From Acinetobacter calcoaceticus (lineage in GTDB: Bacteria; Pseudomonadota; Gammaproteobacteria; Pseudomonadales; Moraxellaceae), in NCBI RefSeq assembly GCF_900520355.1, contig NZ_LS999521.1, forward strand, positions 62,001 through 126,000: a DNA stretch of 64,000 nt, read 5' to 3'. The translations under genes were made by a program, and so were the position numbers. This document shows positions 9,131 through 18,195 of the stretch, piece after piece (positions within the stretch are counted from its first letter, which is position 1; each line of letters opens with the position of its first letter). Below the pieces are notes generated by a model, which saw only the letters and a program-made list of their open reading frames with translations, did not search any database and was not told the origin of the DNA.

Positions 9131-9910
9131 TTAGCGACTTTTAATATATTGATTGATGAGCTTCACTTCATTTTTTAATATTTCAATCGTTTTACTTTGT
9201 GGGTCAACTGGTAAAAACATTTCGCTATCAAGCGCAACAATACAAAACTCGATGCTCTGATTCGAGTTGAACACAGGCAAACCAACAGCGTTAATGCCTG
9301 TCAATAAATCACCTTTTGCTGCCGACATTTCTTGCTGGCGAATGGTTTCTTTGAGCTCGGTAAATGCGTGCCAGTTTTGTGGCGCAATGTGCAGACCAAG
9401 TTCTTGATGCTTTTGCCATTCTGCTTCCATTAATGGACGAACAAAATGCTCAGGAAGGTAAGAAGCAAATAGGCGTCCTGCAGCAGAATTGACTAAAGGC
9501 ATAATCGAGCCGACTTTAGTAACAATCGAAATAGGGTGGTTAGATTCAATAGATTGAACAACCACAGGGCCTTTCGGTGACCATTTACTGATTTGTATGC
9601 CGCAACCAATTTTGTTTTGTAGGTCGTAAATTAAATGCTGTACCAGTTGTAGGGTGTCGCTATGCTGAACACAGTTTAGACCTAAGCGCCATGCTTGATC
9701 GCCTAAAGCATATTGACCATCATCAAGCTGTTTTGCATATTCCATGCGAATAAGGCTGACCAAATAGCGGTGTACCTTAGCAGGGTGCATTTCTAGCTTA
9801 CTGGACAGGTCTTTGAGAATAATAGGTTGATTGTGTTCTAAAAGAGCATTTAGTACAGATAAACCGACTTCAAGTGATTGAACCCCCCCAGATACTTTTT
9901 CTTCAATCAT
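9131..9910 (-). CDS. IclR family transcriptional regulator of the tyrosine catabolic island
   Basis: The 259-residue protein has an N-terminal winged helix (about 10-75: LEVGLSVLNALLEHNQPIILKDLSSKL, then HPAKVHRYLVSL). A C-terminal IclR effector-binding domain follows (about 80-255). It lies between hpd and the VOC-maiA-fahA operon, as expected for the regulator of tyrosine/homogentisate breakdown (HmgR-like). The effector, probably homogentisate or a ring-cleavage product, is not visible in the sequence. The TTATG-N5-CATAA dyads are proposed as its sites. Confidence 0.85.
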   Translation of the reverse strand: MIEEKVSGGVQSLEVGLSVLNALLEHNQPIILKDLSSKLEMHPAKVHRYLVSLIRMEYAKQLDDGQYALGDQAWRLGLNCVQHSDTLQLVQHLIYDLQNKIGCGIQISKWSPKGPVVVQSIESNHPISIVTKVGSIMPLVNSAAGRLFASYLPEHFVRPLMEAEWQKHQELGLHIAPQNWHAFTELKETIRQQEMSAAKGDLLTGINAVGLPVFNSNQSIEFCIVALDSEMFLPVDPQSKTIEILKNEVKLINQYIKSR

Positions 9911-10133
9911 TTAAATACCCTTAATAAATTTACTTCAACTGTTAAACAGTGATGTTCAAAACATAAATTGAAATTGCTGCGTTTTACATCATGCCTGAGC
10001 CTATTGAAAAATAGAAATCACCTTTTTCTATTAGCGAAATTGACATGTTTAATAATCAACAATTTTCGAAAATCAAATTGCTCTCATTTATAGCGCAATT
10101 TTCTAGCAATTTAGCAGATTTAAATAATATAAA

Positions 10134-10182
10134 TCGGCATTGATATAGAACAGTTCATGCAAACCATTCTAATCAATGCCGA
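10134..10182 (-). terminator. Long stem-loop after the VOC-maiA-fahA operon
   Basis: Arms TCGGCATTGAT (10134-10144) and ATCAATGCCGA (10172-10182) pair perfectly over 11 bp around a 27-base loop, just beyond the stop of the VOC gene. Flanking A/T-rich tracts lie on both sides. It probably ends the minus-strand operon, though the loop is longer than in a typical intrinsic terminator. Confidence 0.55.
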
Positions 10183-10204
10183 CTTTTTAGATCGATCTTT
10201 AAAA

Positions 10205-10753
10205 TTAGGTTCCTAACTCTGCTTCATGTAAGAAATGTGTGTGGTGAGGCGCGCGTTTAGTTTTGCTCCATTCCTCTAACATTTCTGCTTTCATCTCTTC
10301 AGTAATTTTTGCAATTTTTTCTTCAGCGCGTACATCGTTATAAGTAAGTTCTAAACGGTGTCCATTTGGGTCAAAGAAGTAAATTGAGTGGAAAATACCA
10401 TGATTGGTTACACCTAAAACTTTCACACCATTTTCTTCTAAATGTTGCTTCGCAGCCATCAGCGCATTTACATCTTCGACTTCAAAAGCAATATGCTGTA
10501 CCCATTGAGGGGTATTTTCGTCTCGGCCCATTTCTGGTTGAGTTGGCAATTCAAAAAATGCCAAAACGTTGCCTTGACCTGCATCTAAGAATAAGTGCAT
10601 ATATGGGTCAAAGGCTTTAGTGGAAGGCACATGGTCTTCTGCAAAAGCTAAAATGAAGTCCATGTTGAGCATTTTTTTATACCACTCAACAGTTTCTTTC
10701 GCATCCTTACAACGATATGCAACGTGATGTATTTTTTTAATGGCAAATGTCAT
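10205..10753 (-). CDS. VOC (glyoxalase/extradiol dioxygenase) family protein in the tyrosine operon
   Basis: The ATG at 10753 is chosen because AAGGAG lies eight bases upstream; the longer frame starts inside maiA. The 182-residue protein has two VOC half-domains. The metal triad of the superfamily is visible: His10 in KIHHVAYRC, His87 in WVQHIAFEV and Glu135 in GHRLELTYND. The DPNGHRLEL ending resembles ring-cleaving and glyoxalase members. It is the last gene after fahA and maiA. Because no cupin homogentisate dioxygenase lies in the island, this could be the ring-cleaving step; an accessory isomerase or glyoxalase role is the alternative. Confidence 0.8.
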   Translation of the reverse strand: MTFAIKKIHHVAYRCKDAKETVEWYKKMLNMDFILAFAEDHVPSTKAFDPYMHLFLDAGQGNVLAFFELPTQPEMGRDENTPQWVQHIAFEVEDVNALMAAKQHLEENGVKVLGVTNHGIFHSIYFFDPNGHRLELTYNDVRAEEKIAKITEEMKAEMLEEWSKTKRAPHHTHFLHEAELGT

Positions 10754-10770
10754 GTTAAAACTCCTTTTTA

Positions 10771-11403
10771 CTATTCCCAATCTGGTTGTTGTTCTGGCGC
10801 CGCGTTATAAAAGGCTGGGATAGACAAACAATGGTGATAAATCGATTCAATTTTTGGAAACGCAGATAAATCAATCTTGAAGCGTTTCGCGTTGTAAATC
10901 TGTGGAATCAGGCAGCAATCGGCAATTGTTGCTTCATGTCCAAAGCAAAATTGGCCATTTGAATTTTGTAGTTGCTGTTCCAGATTTTGAAATCCTTCAA
11001 GAATCCAGTGCTGATACCAATAATTTTTTTGCTCATCTGAAACATTTAACTCATTTTTTAAATATTTCAGTACGCGCAGGTTATTTAATGGGTGCATATC
11101 GCAGGCAATCACTTGTGCAAAAGCACGGACTTTGGCTCTCTCTTGCACATCTCTTGGCAGTAATTTGGTTTCTGGATATTGTTCATCCAGATATTCCAAA
11201 ATACTTAACGATTGAGACAAGGTTAAATCGCCGTCAATTAAAGTCGGGACTAGAGCACTGCGGTTTAACTTTAAATAGTCTTCACTTCGCTGTTCGTTTT
11301 TTACTAGATGTACCGGAACAGTTTCATAAGCTAAACCTTTAATGTTTAGACCAATCCGTACTCTGTAGGCTGCAGAGCTACGAAAGTAACTATACAGCTT
11401 CAT
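10771..11403 (-). CDS. maiA: Maleylacetoacetate isomerase (zeta-class glutathione transferase)
   Basis: MaiA isomerises maleylacetoacetate to fumarylacetoacetate using glutathione. The ATG at 11403 gives 210 residues starting MKLYSYFRSSAAYRVRIGLN, with the zeta-class active-site motif SSxxYRVRI. The N-terminal thioredoxin fold (1-80, ending LSQSLSILEYLDE) and helical C-terminal domain are complete. The start lies inside the 3' end of fahA (14-base overlap), implying translational coupling. Confidence 0.95.
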   Translation of the reverse strand: MKLYSYFRSSAAYRVRIGLNIKGLAYETVPVHLVKNEQRSEDYLKLNRSALVPTLIDGDLTLSQSLSILEYLDEQYPETKLLPRDVQERAKVRAFAQVIACDMHPLNNLRVLKYLKNELNVSDEQKNYWYQHWILEGFQNLEQQLQNSNGQFCFGHEATIADCCLIPQIYNAKRFKIDLSAFPKIESIYHHCLSIPAFYNAAPEQQPDWE

Positions 11404-12697
11404 AGTCAGGCTCCGAAGTTTCTGCAAAATCGAACGTTAATGCAGGAAGAACTGTATTTTTCACTTCACCAAAGCCGATTCGGATCCCATTTTTTTCACA
11501 GTGACCTTTCATAATGAGCGTATCGCCGTCTTGTAAGAAACCACGAGTTTCACCGTTGGCAAGTGTCAGTGGTTTAGTCGTGTTCCACGTAAGCTCAAGC
11601 AAACTGCCATACGAATCCGGTGTGGAACCTGAAATGGTGCCTGAGCCCATCAAGTCACCAACCTGAACATTACAGCCTGCAATAGTGTGGTGAGTGAGCT
11701 GTTGAGACATAGACCAATACATATATTTAAAATTGGTTTTGCAGATCACGTCGCTTTGTGTCGATTTCGGCGTTTGAATTTCAACACTCAAATTAATGTC
11801 GTAACTATTAGCGACATTTTCTTGTAAATAGCCCATTGGCTTCGGGTCTTGTTGAGGCCCTTTAACCTTAAATGGCTCAAGAGCTTCAAGTGTCACGACC
11901 CAAGGAGAAATCGAACTTGCAAAAGTTTTTGCGTTAAATGGTCCAAGTGGAACATATTCCCATTGCTGGATATCGCGTGCTGACCAATCGTTTAGCAAAA
12001 CCATTCCAAAAATATGATCCCAAGCATTTTCAATCGCGATTGGCTGACCGAGCTCTGTTGGTTTACCCACAATAAATGCCGTTTCAAGTTCAAAATCGAG
12101 TTTACGGGTTGCCGAGAAAACAGGGCGTTCTTCATTTGGAAGCTTAATTTGACCAGATGGGCGAACAATGTTGGTACCACTTACCACAACAGAGCTGGCA
12201 CGACCATTGTAACCAACTGGTAGTTCGCTCCAGTTTGGAAGTAAGGCATTTTTTGGATCGCGGAACATAGAACCCACATTGGTCGCATGTTCTTTAGAAG
12301 AGTAGAAATCGGTATAACCAGGTACTTGAATTGGTAAATGCAAAGTAACGCTGTCTTGCTTAACCAGAACTTCCTGACGTAATGCTTCATTTTGTTGAAG
12401 CGCTAAATTATCAGCCGAGAGAAGAGACTGTAGTGTCTTACGCACTTTTGACCAGTTTGCTTTACCAGACTCAATAAATTTATTCAGTGTCGGTTGATTA
12501 AAGTAAGTGTCTTGATCTGAAATTTTTAAAAGACCGTGCTTTTCAAGAGCAGCTAGATCAATGACCCAATCACCAATAGCTACACCCACTTGGCGTTCGC
12601 TTTCGGCAGTTCTGCTAAAAATACCATAAGGTAAATTATGAATAGTGAAATCAGATTGAGGTGAAACTTCAATAAAAGAATTTAGTTTTTGTTCCAT
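11390..12697 (-). CDS. fahA: Fumarylacetoacetase
   Basis: FahA hydrolyses fumarylacetoacetate to fumarate and acetoacetate, the last step of tyrosine breakdown. The 435-residue length matches the two-domain enzyme. Seen in order are an N-terminal SH3-like domain (about 1-120), PVGYNGRASSVVVSGT, the metal-site region FELETAFIVG, LLNDWSARDIQQWEYVPLGP, and GSGTISG near the C-terminus. It is first in the fahA-maiA-VOC operon and diverges from the permease gene. Confidence 0.96.
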   Translation of the reverse strand: MEQKLNSFIEVSPQSDFTIHNLPYGIFSRTAESERQVGVAIGDWVIDLAALEKHGLLKISDQDTYFNQPTLNKFIESGKANWSKVRKTLQSLLSADNLALQQNEALRQEVLVKQDSVTLHLPIQVPGYTDFYSSKEHATNVGSMFRDPKNALLPNWSELPVGYNGRASSVVVSGTNIVRPSGQIKLPNEERPVFSATRKLDFELETAFIVGKPTELGQPIAIENAWDHIFGMVLLNDWSARDIQQWEYVPLGPFNAKTFASSISPWVVTLEALEPFKVKGPQQDPKPMGYLQENVANSYDINLSVEIQTPKSTQSDVICKTNFKYMYWSMSQQLTHHTIAGCNVQVGDLMGSGTISGSTPDSYGSLLELTWNTTKPLTLANGETRGFLQDGDTLIMKGHCEKNGIRIGFGEVKNTVLPALTFDFAETSEPDYEAV

Positions 12698-13055
12698 TTT
12701 CGCGTCCTTGTCTTCATCTCAGGTCTTATATAAATAAAAGTTCGGTCTAGGACTGAGCTACTCAATAAGTTTTTTAACCTTTATTTAGATCAACTTTTGT
12801 CTTATGAGTTTGATATAGACCGAGCACAACCAATTGCTTCATGTCCTTATAATACTGAATTCATAAAATTACGCAATACATAATTTGATTACACATTTCA
12901 TAATAATTGTCATTTCTTATATTTTCTGTTTTCATTCGCGGTCATGAGAAAAGTCACGCAATTATTTTTTCATGAATCTCTATGAAAGTTTGATTAATTT
13001 ATGATATACGTAATTTATTGGAAAAAAATTACGTGACAAGGATGAGAATAATCAT
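12698..13055. promoter_or_regulatory. Divergent control region fahA / aromatic permease
   Basis: Within 358 bp lie three matches to the dyad seen before hpd: 12867-12885 (AATTACG-CAATA-CATAATT, one mismatch), 12889-12903 (TTACA-CATTT-CATAA) and 12999-13013 (TTATG-ATATA-CGTAA). The first two have centres 20 bp apart, the same geometry as at hpd. The third lies about 40 bases before the permease start, where a bound protein could block transcription. Confidence 0.6.
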
Positions 13056-14444
13056 ATGTCAGCACAAGAGCAAGGAAACCTGAAACATGGTTTGAGTAAT
13101 CGGCACATCCAACTTATTGCATTGGGTGGGGCGATTGGCACAGGGCTTTTTCTTGGTATATCACAATCGATTAAATTAGCAGGTCCATCGGTCATCCTTG
13201 GCTATGCGATTGCAGGATTTATTGCTTTTTTAATGATGCGTCAGCTTGGCGAGATGGTGGTTGAAGAGCCAGTAAGTGGGTCTTTTAGTCATTTTGCCTA
13301 CAAATACTGGGGACCATTTGCTGGGTTCATGTCTGGATGGAATTACTGGGTACTGAATGTCCTTGTCTGTATGGCAGAACTGAGTGCAATTGGTCTTTAC
13401 ATACAATATTGGTGGCCGCAAATCCCAACGTGGGCATCTGCTTTAACTTTCTTTGTCTTAATTAATGGCATTAATTTACTCCATGTTAAGTTTTTTGGCG
13501 AAATGGAATTCTGGTTTTCTATTGTCAAAATCTTGGCGATTCTGGGAATGATTGGTTTCGGTTCATATTTACTAGCAACTGGTACAGCTGGCCCACAAGC
13601 GAGTATTAGCAACCTTTGGGCACTCGGTGGTTTTTTCCCATTTGGTGTTGAAGGCTTAGTGATGGCAATGGCGGTCATTATTTTTGCTTTTGGTGGTATT
13701 GAGCTTTTTGGTATTACTGCTGCTGAAGCACGTGATCCAGACAAAACCTTACCTAAAGCTGTGAATCAAATTATTTACCGTATTTTGATTTTCTATATTG
13801 CGACACTTTTTGTTTTATTCTCGCTATTTCCATGGAACCAGATGGCTGAAGGCGGTAGCCCGTTTGTGATGGTCTTTGCTTCTTTAGATAGCCAAGGCAT
13901 TGCAACGTTGCTGAATTTTGTGATTTTGACTGCTGCGGTTTCAGTTTATAACGGGACAAGTTATTGCAGTAGCCGTATGTTATTGGGTCTTGCACAACAA
14001 GGAAATGCACCAAAAGCATTTGGACACATTAATAAACGTGGTATTCCAACCAATGCAGTGATTCTTTCTGCTGCGGTGACTATTTTATGTGTGCTGTTAA
14101 ATTACATTTTCCCTGAAAAAGCATTTGGTTTGCTCATGATGCTCGTGGTTGCAGCCATTGTGATTAACTGGGTTGTGATTTCATGGACACATTTAAAATT
14201 CCGTAAATACATGCAAAGCCAAGGTCAAACGACTAAGTTCCCAAGCTTTATGTATCCATTTAGCAACTATCTTTGCATCGTGTTTATGTTGGGAATTTTA
14301 GTTGTAATGTCTTTAACACCAGACATGCGTATTGCAGTCATGATGATTCCTGGCTGGATTTTGTGTTTGATGGTGGCTTATCAATTTAAACGTCGCAAGC
14401 TGAAAGCAGAGCAGTCATTAACCGCTGTAGAAGCAGATATTTAA
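13056..14444 (+). CDS. Amino acid permease, probably for aromatic amino acids (AroP-like)
   Basis: This 462-residue APC-superfamily transporter has twelve hydrophobic segments and begins with the AAT-family block LKHGLSNRHIQLIALGGAIGTGLFLG. The FAFGGIELFGITAAEARDP segment and the glycine-rich TM1 form the substrate site. Placement beside tyrosine catabolism, and shared operator dyads, suggest tyrosine or phenylalanine import. Sequence alone does not separate AroP from the closely related proline, GABA or histidine carriers. Confidence 0.85.
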   Translation: MSAQEQGNLKHGLSNRHIQLIALGGAIGTGLFLGISQSIKLAGPSVILGYAIAGFIAFLMMRQLGEMVVEEPVSGSFSHFAYKYWGPFAGFMSGWNYWVLNVLVCMAELSAIGLYIQYWWPQIPTWASALTFFVLINGINLLHVKFFGEMEFWFSIVKILAILGMIGFGSYLLATGTAGPQASISNLWALGGFFPFGVEGLVMAMAVIIFAFGGIELFGITAAEARDPDKTLPKAVNQIIYRILIFYIATLFVLFSLFPWNQMAEGGSPFVMVFASLDSQGIATLLNFVILTAAVSVYNGTSYCSSRMLLGLAQQGNAPKAFGHINKRGIPTNAVILSAAVTILCVLLNYIFPEKAFGLLMMLVVAAIVINWVVISWTHLKFRKYMQSQGQTTKFPSFMYPFSNYLCIVFMLGILVVMSLTPDMRIAVMMIPGWILCLMVAYQFKRRKLKAEQSLTAVEADI

Positions 14445-14466
14445 TAAGATATTAAGTTGTAGCTAT

Positions 14467-14496
14467 AAAAGGGCGTATTTCATACGTCCTTTTTTA
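14467..14496 (+). terminator. Intrinsic terminator of the aromatic permease gene
   Basis: The stem AAAAGGGCGTAT-ttc-ATACGTCCTTTT, with one G-T pair, continues into a T-run about 20 bases after the stop codon. Confidence 0.8.
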
Positions 14497-14536
14497 TTTT
14501 TAAAATTTAATAACAGAAATTAAAAGATTTTATAGT

Positions 14537-14551
14537 TGTTATAATATAACA
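14537..14551. promoter_or_regulatory. Zur box upstream of the M15-like lipoprotein gene
   Basis: TGTTATA-A-TATAACA is a perfect 7+1+7 palindrome 58 bp before the start codon. It matches the zinc-uptake-regulator box known in Acinetobacter (a TGTTATA-N-TATAACA type). A second box precedes zigA 0.8 kb downstream. Confidence 0.8.
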
Positions 14552-14608
14552 TTTCTTCAATTTAATGATGAGCATCTTTCCCATGATTGGTGAAGATAGA
14601 GCATATTT

Positions 14609-15292
14609 ATGAAGCATTATTTAGGTTTAATTTTATTATCTCTCACAGCTTGTAGCACTCAACCACCCAAGTCAACGACTCCTCCGCACACGCAGACTTT
14701 ACCTCAACCTACAAAAAAAGTAGTCAGAATAAAACAGCAACCCGAAGATTATTTTGCTTGGTTAGCAACCGCAGATCATGGACAGTCTGTACAAGCTTAT
14801 AAGCAGTTTCTTAAGCAAAAAGGGCTTGCAGATTTAATTCCAGACCATGAATTATTGCGTTCAGCTCGAGATTGGCAAAAATGTGGAGTTGAACCCTATG
14901 CAGTGCCTCCACGCGAGATTTGGTCCAATATCGTTCCGACACTCAGCATTTTAAAAGCATTGGTTGACGATGGGGTAATTAATGATTTTGAGGTGACATC
15001 GGCCTATCGAGCTTTATCTTTAAACCGCTGTGCTGGGGGTGCCGATGCATCTCGACATGTCTTTAATGCAGCGCTTGATTTCCGAATTGGGCCAGAACAA
15101 CCTAGTGATTTAGATCAGTTCAATATCCAACAAACCAAAACCAAACTTTGTCAGTTCTGGGCAACCAAAGGCCAAATACTCAATATGGGCCTTGGTGTTT
15201 ATGCTTCAGGACAAATTCATATTGATAGTCAAGGATTCCGTGCGTGGGGGCCTGACCATCACTATAAAACGTCAATTTGCCAAGGCTTTTAA
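14609..15292 (+). CDS. zrlA: Zur-regulated lipoprotein with peptidase M15-like domain
   Basis: The 227-residue precursor has a lipoprotein signal (lipobox LTAC, Cys at 15), a Pro/Thr-rich linker to about residue 40, and a C-terminal M15-type D,D-carboxypeptidase-like domain. Zinc-site candidates are SRHVFNAALDFRI (His, Asp) and GQIHIDSQGFRAWG (His near the end). The start follows a Zur box. Gene order next to zigA agrees with the lipoprotein named ZrlA in A. baumannii, recalled from the literature; the symbol is given on that basis. It probably trims peptidoglycan when zinc is scarce. Confidence 0.75.
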   Translation: MKHYLGLILLSLTACSTQPPKSTTPPHTQTLPQPTKKVVRIKQQPEDYFAWLATADHGQSVQAYKQFLKQKGLADLIPDHELLRSARDWQKCGVEPYAVPPREIWSNIVPTLSILKALVDDGVINDFEVTSAYRALSLNRCAGGADASRHVFNAALDFRIGPEQPSDLDQFNIQQTKTKLCQFWATKGQILNMGLGVYASGQIHIDSQGFRAWGPDHHYKTSICQGF

Positions 15293-15357
15293 ATATTAAA
15301 TCTTCCCTTTTGTTAACTCAAACGAGACAAGGAGGAAGATAAAAAACTTGATTAATA

Positions 15358-15378
15358 GTTATGTTATAACATAACATT
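15358..15378. promoter_or_regulatory. Zur box upstream of zigA
   Basis: GTTATGTTA-TAACATAAC (15358-15375) is a perfect 18-bp palindrome. It also contains TGTTATA-A-CATAACA, one base off the box before the neighbouring lipoprotein. It lies about 90 bp ahead of the zigA start. Confidence 0.8.
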
Positions 15379-15468
15379 ATTGTGGTTTAGAAATGAATAC
15401 CTCCTGTGAGTAGATCGTTTAAATCATCAGTGATGACCAAGTTTTCAATATTATTAAGAGATTAAGCC

Positions 15469-16698
15469 ATGCCAACTGCAAAAGCCAAGTCATCTGCCAA
15501 GCTTCCTGTTACCGTTTTATCTGGCTTTTTGGGGGCAGGAAAGACCACGTTACTTAACCATATTTTAAATAATCGCGAAGGTCGCCGTATTGCCGTGATT
15601 GTGAATGATATGTCTGAAGTCAATATTGATGCGGCATTAGTACGCGAAGGTGGGGCGGAGCTTTCAAGAACAGATGAAAAGCTGGTTGAAATGAGTAATG
15701 GCTGTATCTGCTGTACGCTACGAGAAGATTTATTGGTTGAGGTGAGACGTTTAGCCGATGAAGGGCGATTTGACCAATTGGTGATTGAGTCAACAGGTAT
15801 TTCAGAACCGTTGCCTGTTGCAGAAACCTTTACTTTTGAAGACGAAAATGGAAATTCTTTAAATGAGTTTGCTCGACTAGACACCATGGTAACCGTGGTC
15901 GATGCTTTTAACTTCCTTAAAGATTACAGCTCTCTGGACTCACTACAGCAACGCGGAGAGTCGCTAGGCGAACAAGATGAACGAACTGTGGTGGATCTTC
16001 TTATCGATCAGATTGAGTTTTGTGATGTGATTGTGCTGAATAAAATTGATTTGATTGACCAAGCTCAGCAAGAGCAGCTCACCGCAATTCTAAAGACATT
16101 AAACCCACGTGCCCGAATTGAAATTGCTCAATTTGGAAAGATTGGTTTAGATAAAATTTTAAATACACAGTTATTCGATTTTGATGAAGCAGCACAAGCG
16201 CCGGGATGGTTAAAAGAATTGCGTGGTGAGCATAGGCCAGAGACCGAAGAGTATGGAATCAGTAGCTTTGTTTATCGTGCGCGTCGACCTTTTCATCCAG
16301 AGCGTTTTTACGAGTTGATACAGGCTGAATGGCCGGGAGTCGTCCGTTCCAAAGGCTTTTTCTGGCTGGCTGCTGAACCCACATTGGCTTATTCATGGTC
16401 ACAAGCGGGTGCGATGGCTCGACACGGCTTAGCAGGTTATTGGTGGGCCGCTGTTGCAGAAGAAGACTGGCCGAGTGACTTAGATAGCATCGAACAAATT
16501 AAAAAGGTTTGGGATGCAAAAACAGGTGATGCACGTCAGGAACTGGTTTTAATTGGTATGCAAATGGATGAGCAAGCTTTAATAGAAAAATTAGACTATT
16601 GTTTATTAAATGATGAAGAAATGGCTTTAGGTCCACAAGTTTGGCAGAGCTGGTCGAATCCTTTTAAACAAGAAGATGAAACCATGTTGATCGCTTAA
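15469..16698 (+). CDS. zigA: Zinc-starvation-inducible COG0523 GTPase ZigA
   Basis: ZigA is a G3E-family metal-chaperone GTPase induced by zinc limitation in A. baumannii and linked there to histidine breakdown. The 409-residue product shows a Walker [10 protein letters not shown] (19-27), the metal-binding GCICCTLRE motif (Cys79, Cys81, Cys82), a Walker B-like IESTGISEP, the guanine-recognition NKID near 193, and a C-terminal CobW_C domain. Regulation by Zur is indicated by the upstream palindrome; the hut genes follow 1.5 kb away. Confidence 0.93.
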   Translation: MPTAKAKSSAKLPVTVLSGFLGAGKTTLLNHILNNREGRRIAVIVNDMSEVNIDAALVREGGAELSRTDEKLVEMSNGCICCTLREDLLVEVRRLADEGRFDQLVIESTGISEPLPVAETFTFEDENGNSLNEFARLDTMVTVVDAFNFLKDYSSLDSLQQRGESLGEQDERTVVDLLIDQIEFCDVIVLNKIDLIDQAQQEQLTAILKTLNPRARIEIAQFGKIGLDKILNTQLFDFDEAAQAPGWLKELRGEHRPETEEYGISSFVYRARRPFHPERFYELIQAEWPGVVRSKGFFWLAAEPTLAYSWSQAGAMARHGLAGYWWAAVAEEDWPSDLDSIEQIKKVWDAKTGDARQELVLIGMQMDEQALIEKLDYCLLNDEEMALGPQVWQSWSNPFKQEDETMLIA

Positions 16699-16705
16699 CA
16701 AAGAA

Positions 16706-16735
16706 AAGCCCCTATTTAAAAGGGGCTTATTTTTA
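16706..16735 (+). terminator. Intrinsic terminator between zigA and the acyltransferase gene
   Basis: AAGCCCC-N9-GGGGCTT is followed by ATTTTTA and preceded by an A-run. It suits both converging genes. Confidence 0.8.
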
Positions 16736-17845
16736 TGATTTATCTTTGATAAATATCTTACGAATGTAGCTGTTAAGTGGGGTGGAATAATATTTTTCAA
16801 TTGCTGCACTAATGATGAAAGTCACAATGAGATAGGCAATTAAAAGCATAATTTTGATGCTAGAGTCGGTTTGAGCTGGAATAAAAGCAACCTTCATGAG
16901 ACCAAGCACCACCAGATGAAACAAATAAGTTTCATAACTTCTTTGCCCCAACCAGACCATCACTTTTGTAAACAGACTATGTGTTTGCGTTCCCGCAGGA
17001 TGCTGAAAACATAAAATGAGTAAAGCTGAGGCGAAAGCAAATAAGCTAATACCCCATGTACTGACTTCTTTAATGGGAGCATATAAATAAAGGGCTGTCA
17101 TACTCAAAATAATGAACCAAGAAAGAGGTTTTTTATAGGTCCAATTTGGTCGATATGTATGAGAAAATATCGCTGTTAAACAACCAATAGCTATGCCGTC
17201 AAAACTCGAAAAATAATGATATAAATAGGCACCGCTTTCTTCTCCAAAATGTAGAGATCTAAAATAAGGTCCGTATAAAATTACTCCAACGAGCACGGCA
17301 ATGAATACTTTGTTATTGCGAGTAAAAAGACATAATAATGGAAAGATTAAATAAAAAATTTCTTCGACAGATAAAGACCATAAAACCCCTAAAGCATAAT
17401 TCACCCAGCCGAATTTAATAATCAGAATATTCATCCAGAAGGTTAAAGCCGCAAAAATGGTCAGTGGATATGAGACTTCAATGCCATTGGGGGCTTGGTT
17501 TACAAAGGGTTTTAAGTCAAATGACCCAAGTAAACTTACGCCTAAAATGAGTAAAACCAGACACGGTAAAATGCGGGCTGCTCGTCGGATATAAAAATAT
17601 TTGAGGTTAATTTTTGAAAATTGTTTGTCTCTTTTTAAAGTGTGATGGGTAATTAAAAAACCCGAAATCACAAAAAACATGGTAACGCCATAATTTCCGT
17701 TTCTTGCGATTAAGGTACTAAATGCTTCACCTAAAAAATTAAAACCTAACCATGTATCTTTAAGTTTATAGGGAATATTAAAATGGTGTAAAAGAACTAA
17801 AAGGATAGAGATTCCTCGAAGAATATCTATTTTATAATTACGCAT
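16733..17845 (-). CDS. Acyltransferase 3 family (OafA/YrhL-like) membrane protein
   Basis: The 370-residue polytopic protein begins with the family signature LRGISILLVLLHHFN, whose His-His pair is thought to be catalytic, followed by GVTMFFVISGFLI and about ten transmembrane segments. Such enzymes O-acetylate or acylate surface polysaccharides or other exported molecules. No glycan locus surrounds it, so the target is unknown. There is no C-terminal SGNH domain. It ends against zigA and diverges from hutC. Confidence 0.85.
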   Translation of the reverse strand: MRNYKIDILRGISILLVLLHHFNIPYKLKDTWLGFNFLGEAFSTLIARNGNYGVTMFFVISGFLITHHTLKRDKQFSKINLKYFYIRRAARILPCLVLLILGVSLLGSFDLKPFVNQAPNGIEVSYPLTIFAALTFWMNILIIKFGWVNYALGVLWSLSVEEIFYLIFPLLCLFTRNNKVFIAVLVGVILYGPYFRSLHFGEESGAYLYHYFSSFDGIAIGCLTAIFSHTYRPNWTYKKPLSWFIILSMTALYLYAPIKEVSTWGISLFAFASALLILCFQHPAGTQTHSLFTKVMVWLGQRSYETYLFHLVVLGLMKVAFIPAQTDSSIKIMLLIAYLIVTFIISAAIEKYYSTPLNSYIRKIFIKDKS

Positions 17846-18195
17846 TCGATGTGCTTCCAGTTTATTAATATACTGTGTGGCAGAAGAATACTATCGATCA
17901 GTTATTTTAAATAAAATTTTTAAGTATCATTGAGTAATTAAAATAATACGAATAGAAAACAGTTGAATTGGGCAAAGCTTAAGGCGACTAACTGCTTAAA
18001 TGAAAATATTGATAAGATATTAATATAATTGAATTTCTCTACATAAAACTTTAAATTAGCTTATATTGTATTTGGCTTGTTTTTTAGCCAGATTAAATCT
18101 TTTATTTTTATTCATTCACATGTTGTATTTGGTTGTATATACATAACATGTCAACTAAAATATAACTTTGCCTGCTGCCTTTTTGAGACTTTGCT
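17846..18195. other. Intergenic region acyltransferase / hutC
   Basis: This 350-bp AT-rich segment holds divergent promoters and a HutC-type operator at 18134-18143. No other structure or coding frame was recognised. Confidence 0.5.
18134..18143. promoter_or_regulatory. HutC operator ahead of hutCD
   Basis: The perfect palindrome TGTATATACA lies 52 bp before the hutC start. The same ten bases recur before hutU at 19685-19694. GntR/HutC repressors are known to bind TGTATRTACA-like dyads, so autoregulation is likely. Confidence 0.75.
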
